Shown in pieces: positions 6,936 to 7,675 of a DNA stretch of 7,675 bases (positions are counted from its first letter, which is position 1; the number at the start of each line of letters is the position of its first letter). A model generated the notes under the pieces. The model was not told the origin of the DNA. It saw only the letters and a list, made by a program, of their open reading frames with translations, and did no database searches. The DNA comes from Clostridiales bacterium (GTDB taxonomy: Bacteria > Bacillota > Clostridia > Peptostreptococcales > Anaerovoracaceae). The translations under genes were made by a program, and so were the position numbers. The DNA is taken from NCBI GenBank assembly GCA_009785435.1, contig WQWG01000030.1:1-7675 (forward strand). The letters are read 5' to 3'.

Positions 6936-6941
6936 ATTATA
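6936..6941 (-). promoter_or_regulatory. -10 box for the SLH surface protein gene
   Basis: ATTATA on the plus strand is a perfect TATAAT on the minus strand, placed 77 bases before ATG 6858. At 17-base spacing the -35 position (6959-6964) reads TTTCAT, a poor match to TTGACA, and there is no extended TG. The promoter is probably weak or needs an activator. The call rests on the -10 box and its place alone. Confidence 0.5.
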
Positions 6942-6976
6942 AAACCTGTTTCCAAATTATGAAATGGGTTTGGCAC

Positions 6977-7008
6977 AAACGCCAAAAATCCGTCCTAAAC
7001 GCCAAAAA
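6977..7008. repeat. 12-bp direct repeat with 20-bp period, candidate operator
   Basis: AAACGCCAAAAA occurs at 6977-6988 and again, identical, at 6997-7008. The start-to-start distance is exactly 20 bases, about two helical turns, so both copies face the same side of the DNA. The second copy ends four bases before the proposed -35 box at 7013. TTTGGC (6969-6974) also forms an inverted repeat with the first GCCAAA (6981-6986). Direct repeats of this size and phase upstream of a promoter are typical of a dimeric activator, for example LytTR-type response regulators, which bind roughly 9-base repeats about 21 bases apart. The regulator's identity is inferred, not seen. Confidence 0.6.
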
Positions 7009-7012
7009 CGCA

Positions 7013-7041
7013 TTGTGTTTGTCGAAAAGAAGATTTATAAT
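7013..7041 (+). promoter_or_regulatory. Promoter of the membrane protein gene at 7086
   Basis: TATAAT at 7036-7041 is a perfect -10 box. Seventeen bases upstream, TTGTGT (7013-7018) is a weak -35 box that keeps only the TTG. The strong -10 with a poor -35, directly below a phased direct repeat, is the layout of an activator-dependent promoter. Transcription would start near 7048, giving a leader of about 38 bases. The -35 also falls within an imperfect 15-base palindrome, 7006-7020. Confidence 0.65.
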
Positions 7042-7070
7042 AGATAAAATAGAGATTATACGCCTCACGA

Positions 7071-7076
7071 AAGGAG
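7071..7076 (+). promoter_or_regulatory. Ribosome binding site of the membrane protein gene
   Basis: AAGGAG lies nine bases before ATG 7086. It fixes the start of the truncated gene, and no other start codon in that frame is as well placed. It also argues against the other-frame open stretch starting at 6959. Confidence 0.85.
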
Positions 7077-7085
7077 AATACGTTC

Positions 7086-7675
7086 ATGTCGGACGTTTTG
7101 CACTATGTCCCTTTTTCAACGTTGGCACTATCACTTTACTTCTTGCCCTTTTTCATCGCCGCGAAGATTATGACGAGAGATTACAAATTTCATCTGAAAG
7201 AAACACTCTTTCTTCTTGCGGCAGCTTTGATCGGGTCGTTTTCGTTCAATGTCAACCGTCTTCTTACGCGCGATACGTTTCTCAGTCTTCACATCATCGA
7301 AGATGTTGTTGTATATTTTCTTCTTTTCGTCTATTTTGCAAAAATAAAATCCCATACAACCAGAAAGGCCATCACATTGGCAACTGTGACGATGCTGATC
7401 ATTATGTCTTTCGAGTTTTCTTGGGATGCCATTACCTACTTCTTTTTCCCGGATTTCTTGCTCGGCATCGTTTCACCGACGCTCTTTTTACAGACGCTTC
7501 CGTTTTTGCCGATCGTATATGTTGTTTATATCGGGTTTCCGTTGCTGTTTGTAAAGCTGACCGGGAAACTGCGTGCAGCGATCAATGACAATGAGACGTT
7601 TCAAAAGAATTTGGCCATTATTTCGATATTCAGCTTTCTGTTTTTTCAACTCGCGATTGCTTCATGGCGCACATC
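7086..7675 (+). CDS. Polytopic membrane protein, 3' partial; possible sensor domain of a histidine kinase
   Basis: Only the first 196 residues are present, starting MSDVLHYVPF; the frame runs open off the right edge. The sequence is very hydrophobic, with about six likely membrane segments near residues 10-29, 40-56, 68-86, 95-113, 133-156 and 176-193. Loops are short and contain Arg/Lys groups (KIMTRDYKFHLK; KIKSHTTRK; KLTGKLRAAINDNETFQK). There is no cleavable signal peptide and no recognised catalytic motif in the visible part. The arrangement resembles the multi-helix sensor half of AgrC/GHKL-type histidine kinases of Bacillota, whose kinase domain would follow downstream. The phased direct repeat before its promoter would suit an autoregulated two-component system. 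A transporter or an unrelated polytopic protein is equally possible on this evidence. It has its own promoter and is divergent from the SLH gene. Confidence 0.8.
   Translation, partial: MSDVLHYVPFSTLALSLYFLPFFIAAKIMTRDYKFHLKETLFLLAAALIGSFSFNVNRLLTRDTFLSLHIIEDVVVYFLLFVYFAKIKSHTTRKAITLATVTMLIIMSFEFSWDAITYFFFPDFLLGIVSPTLFLQTLPFLPIVYVVYIGFPLLFVKLTGKLRAAINDNETFQKNLAIISIFSFLFFQLAIASWRT

Noticed and set aside
6959..7588. 209-codon plus-strand open frame starting in the intergenic region
   Set aside because: It is in a different frame from the frame at 7086, starts upstream of the predicted promoter, and translates to Cys/His/Arg-rich sequence without domains, whereas the 7086 frame has a ribosome binding site and clear membrane helices.

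Overview
The window reads as DNA from an anaerobic, fermentative member of the Bacillota (Clostridia-like). The grounds are an NAD-linked multisubunit [FeFe]-hydrogenase operon, a secreted protein anchored by S-layer homology (SLH) domains, strong AAGGAG-type ribosome binding sites and sigma-A-like TATAAT boxes. The genus cannot be read from the sequence.

Region 1 (1-3949, + strand) is the tight operon hydC (cut at its 5' end) - hydB - hydA. hydC and hydB overlap by 11 bases, and hydB and hydA almost touch. HydC is the NuoE-like [2Fe-2S] subunit. HydB is the NuoF-like FMN/NAD(H) subunit with a fused N-terminal [2Fe-2S] domain and a C-terminal 2x[4Fe-4S] domain. HydA is the catalytic [FeFe]-hydrogenase with all H-cluster cysteines and four accessory clusters. 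Together they match the trimeric HydABC type (group A3), soluble enzymes that couple H2 to NAD(H) and ferredoxin, often by electron bifurcation/confurcation. No maturase gene (hydE, hydF, hydG) lies in the window.

Region 2 (3950-4032) is a short convergent spacer holding a perfect 13-bp hairpin with a TTCG loop. Its T-rich flank serves the minus-strand gene.

Region 3 (4033-6858, - strand) encodes one 941-residue exported surface protein: signal peptide, acidic Glu/Lys/Tyr linker, long GGGV-type right-handed beta-helix, InlB-B-like repeat, polyglycine hinge and an SLH anchor in a half-full-full-half order. It has no visible functional link to the hydrogenase.

Region 4 (6859-7085) is a divergent 227-bp intergenic region with a -10 box for each direction and a 12-bp direct repeat of exactly 20-bp period just upstream of the rightward promoter. 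Region 5 (7086 to the end, + strand) is the N-terminal 196 residues of a polytopic membrane protein cut by the window edge, possibly the sensor part of an AgrC/GHKL-type histidine kinase. The operator-like repeat in front of this gene is the most interesting unexplained signal. I do not see a clearly new multi-gene system here.
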